From JBBQIY01 sp964618405 (lineage in GTDB: Bacteria > Verrucomicrobiota > Kiritimatiellia > RFP12 > UBA3636): DNA of 6,042 bases. Of the stretch, positions 5,521 to 6,042 are shown one piece after another. The stretch spans positions 1 through 6,042 of the forward strand of contig CAZUAY010000245.1 in NCBI GenBank assembly GCA_964618405.1, in the 5' to 3' direction. The notes beneath the pieces were generated by a model that saw only the letters and a list, made by a program, of their open reading frames with translations, had not been told where the DNA came from and did not search any database. The position numbers and the translations under genes are program-made. The first letter of the stretch is position 1, and each line of letters starts with the position of its first letter.

Positions 5521-6007
5521 ATGAGATGGGATTATCGAGATGGGCTCACCGAGATAGATCGAATTCTTACCGAGTCGGGAATTGAGGATGAGTTTGTGAG
5601 CCGCCACTTGTGGTGAAATAGCACAGTTGATTCATGATCTCAACCGCATGGCAGCGAACCCAGAGAAGGCTCGGACGATTCTGCTCTTAGAGAAACCATT
5701 GCGTGTTGAAAAAGTATTTGCAGATTCAACCTGCGTGGAAGCCAACATTCATTTCCCCGCGGACTGGGTGTTACTGCGCGATGCGGTGCGTACGCTCGCA
5801 AAAGCCGTTTCGTTGATCCGTTATCAAGGGCTCGTCAATCGGATGTCGCCGCCCAGCCAGTTCATGAAGCAAATATATCAGATGTGTATCGCCATGACGC
5901 ATGCCAAGCACAGCAAGAACGCAAAACATACACGCAAGCGTGTTTTGCGTAAGATGAAAGGTAACCGTTCACGGGGTATAAGCGACCCCGATTTATTTGA
6001 AGCATAG
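5521..6007 (+). pseudogene. Decayed DDE transposase remnant (ISNCY-like), frameshifted with internal deletion
   Basis: The first frame (5521-5616) reads MRWDYRDGLTEIDRILTESG and then stops at TGA after 31 codons. The continuation is in another frame, from about 5600, and is read clearly from 5627: IHDLNRMAANPEKARTILLLE, then FADSTCVEANIHFPADWVLLRD with the first catalytic Asp (ADST), then RTLAKAV, GLVNRM, CIAMTHAK and RKRVLRKMK. These blocks match, from memory, the N-terminus and catalytic start of a large ISNCY-group transposase of some 400-500 residues. About 90 or more residues expected between the two blocks are missing, and everything after RKMK (about 5959), including the second Asp and Glu, is replaced by an unrelated tail ending at TAG 6005-6007. 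It cannot be active. The exact IS family is a memory-based assignment; the transposase identity and the broken state are more secure. Confidence 0.75.
5972..5990 (+). repeat. GC-rich hairpin near the 3' end of the transposase remnant
   Basis: CGGGGT and ACCCCG form a 6-bp stem around ATAAGCG and are followed by ATTTATTT. It lies in the unrelated tail after the transposase homology ends, so it may be a terminator of former flanking DNA or chance. The T-run is interrupted, so I do not call it a terminator. Confidence 0.4.
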
Positions 6008-6042
6008 CACTGTCGCGGCACTAATGTCCAGCGCAAAAAAAA

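Overview
The window looks like chromosomal DNA from a Gram-negative bacterium with an outer membrane. There are four secreted or envelope proteins, one of them LolA-like, and Shine-Dalgarno sites are good. From memory, the mix of a YidD/TPR fusion, a LolA-like protein and a short glycine-rich secreted protein recalls the Verrucomicrobiota/Kiritimatiellota/Lentisphaerota side of the PVC group. That placement is an impression and could not be tested here.

Left half (about 158-3045, minus strand, more GC-rich): a tightly packed envelope gene set, transcribed right to left. The order is a 90-residue secreted Gly/Cys-containing peptide, a LolA/LolB-superfamily periplasmic protein, a protein joining a signal sequence and helical repeats to a C-terminal YidD domain, and a secreted TPR-like protein with a C-terminal PGLGYLY/two-helix membrane domain. 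The last three are separated by 6 nt and then overlap by 1 nt (TAATG). A strong hairpin terminator, T-rich on both sides, lies between the 90-residue gene and the LolA-like gene, so the first gene is probably expressed well above the rest. The set is plausibly concerned with envelope protein or lipoprotein handling. The odd point is the YidD domain, normally cytoplasmic, which here is predicted to lie outside the inner membrane.

Middle (3046-3407): an AT-rich divergent intergenic region. It holds the likely promoter and ribosome binding site of the leftward operon. Just before the rightward genes it also holds a perfect 11-bp inverted repeat with an extra direct copy of half of it.

Right half (3408-5305, plus strand, visibly more AT-rich): a two-gene cassette of an AAA/ABC-type ATPase (OLD/RloA-like, AAA_15/AAA_21 type) followed 8 nt later by a small TOPRIM/RloB-like protein. 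This is the architecture of AbiL, RloA/RloB and PARIS-like anti-phage systems and is the main accessory module here. The ATPase is the probable sensor and the TOPRIM protein the probable nuclease effector.

Right end (5306-6042): a short spacer, then a promoter with a palindrome filling its spacer, then a decayed DDE transposase. Its N-terminal start and middle are still readable, but it has an internal deletion/frameshift and a lost 3' part. The defence pair therefore sits between an AT-rich intergenic region and a mobile-element remnant, consistent with horizontal acquisition. No tRNA, rRNA or CRISPR array was recognised.
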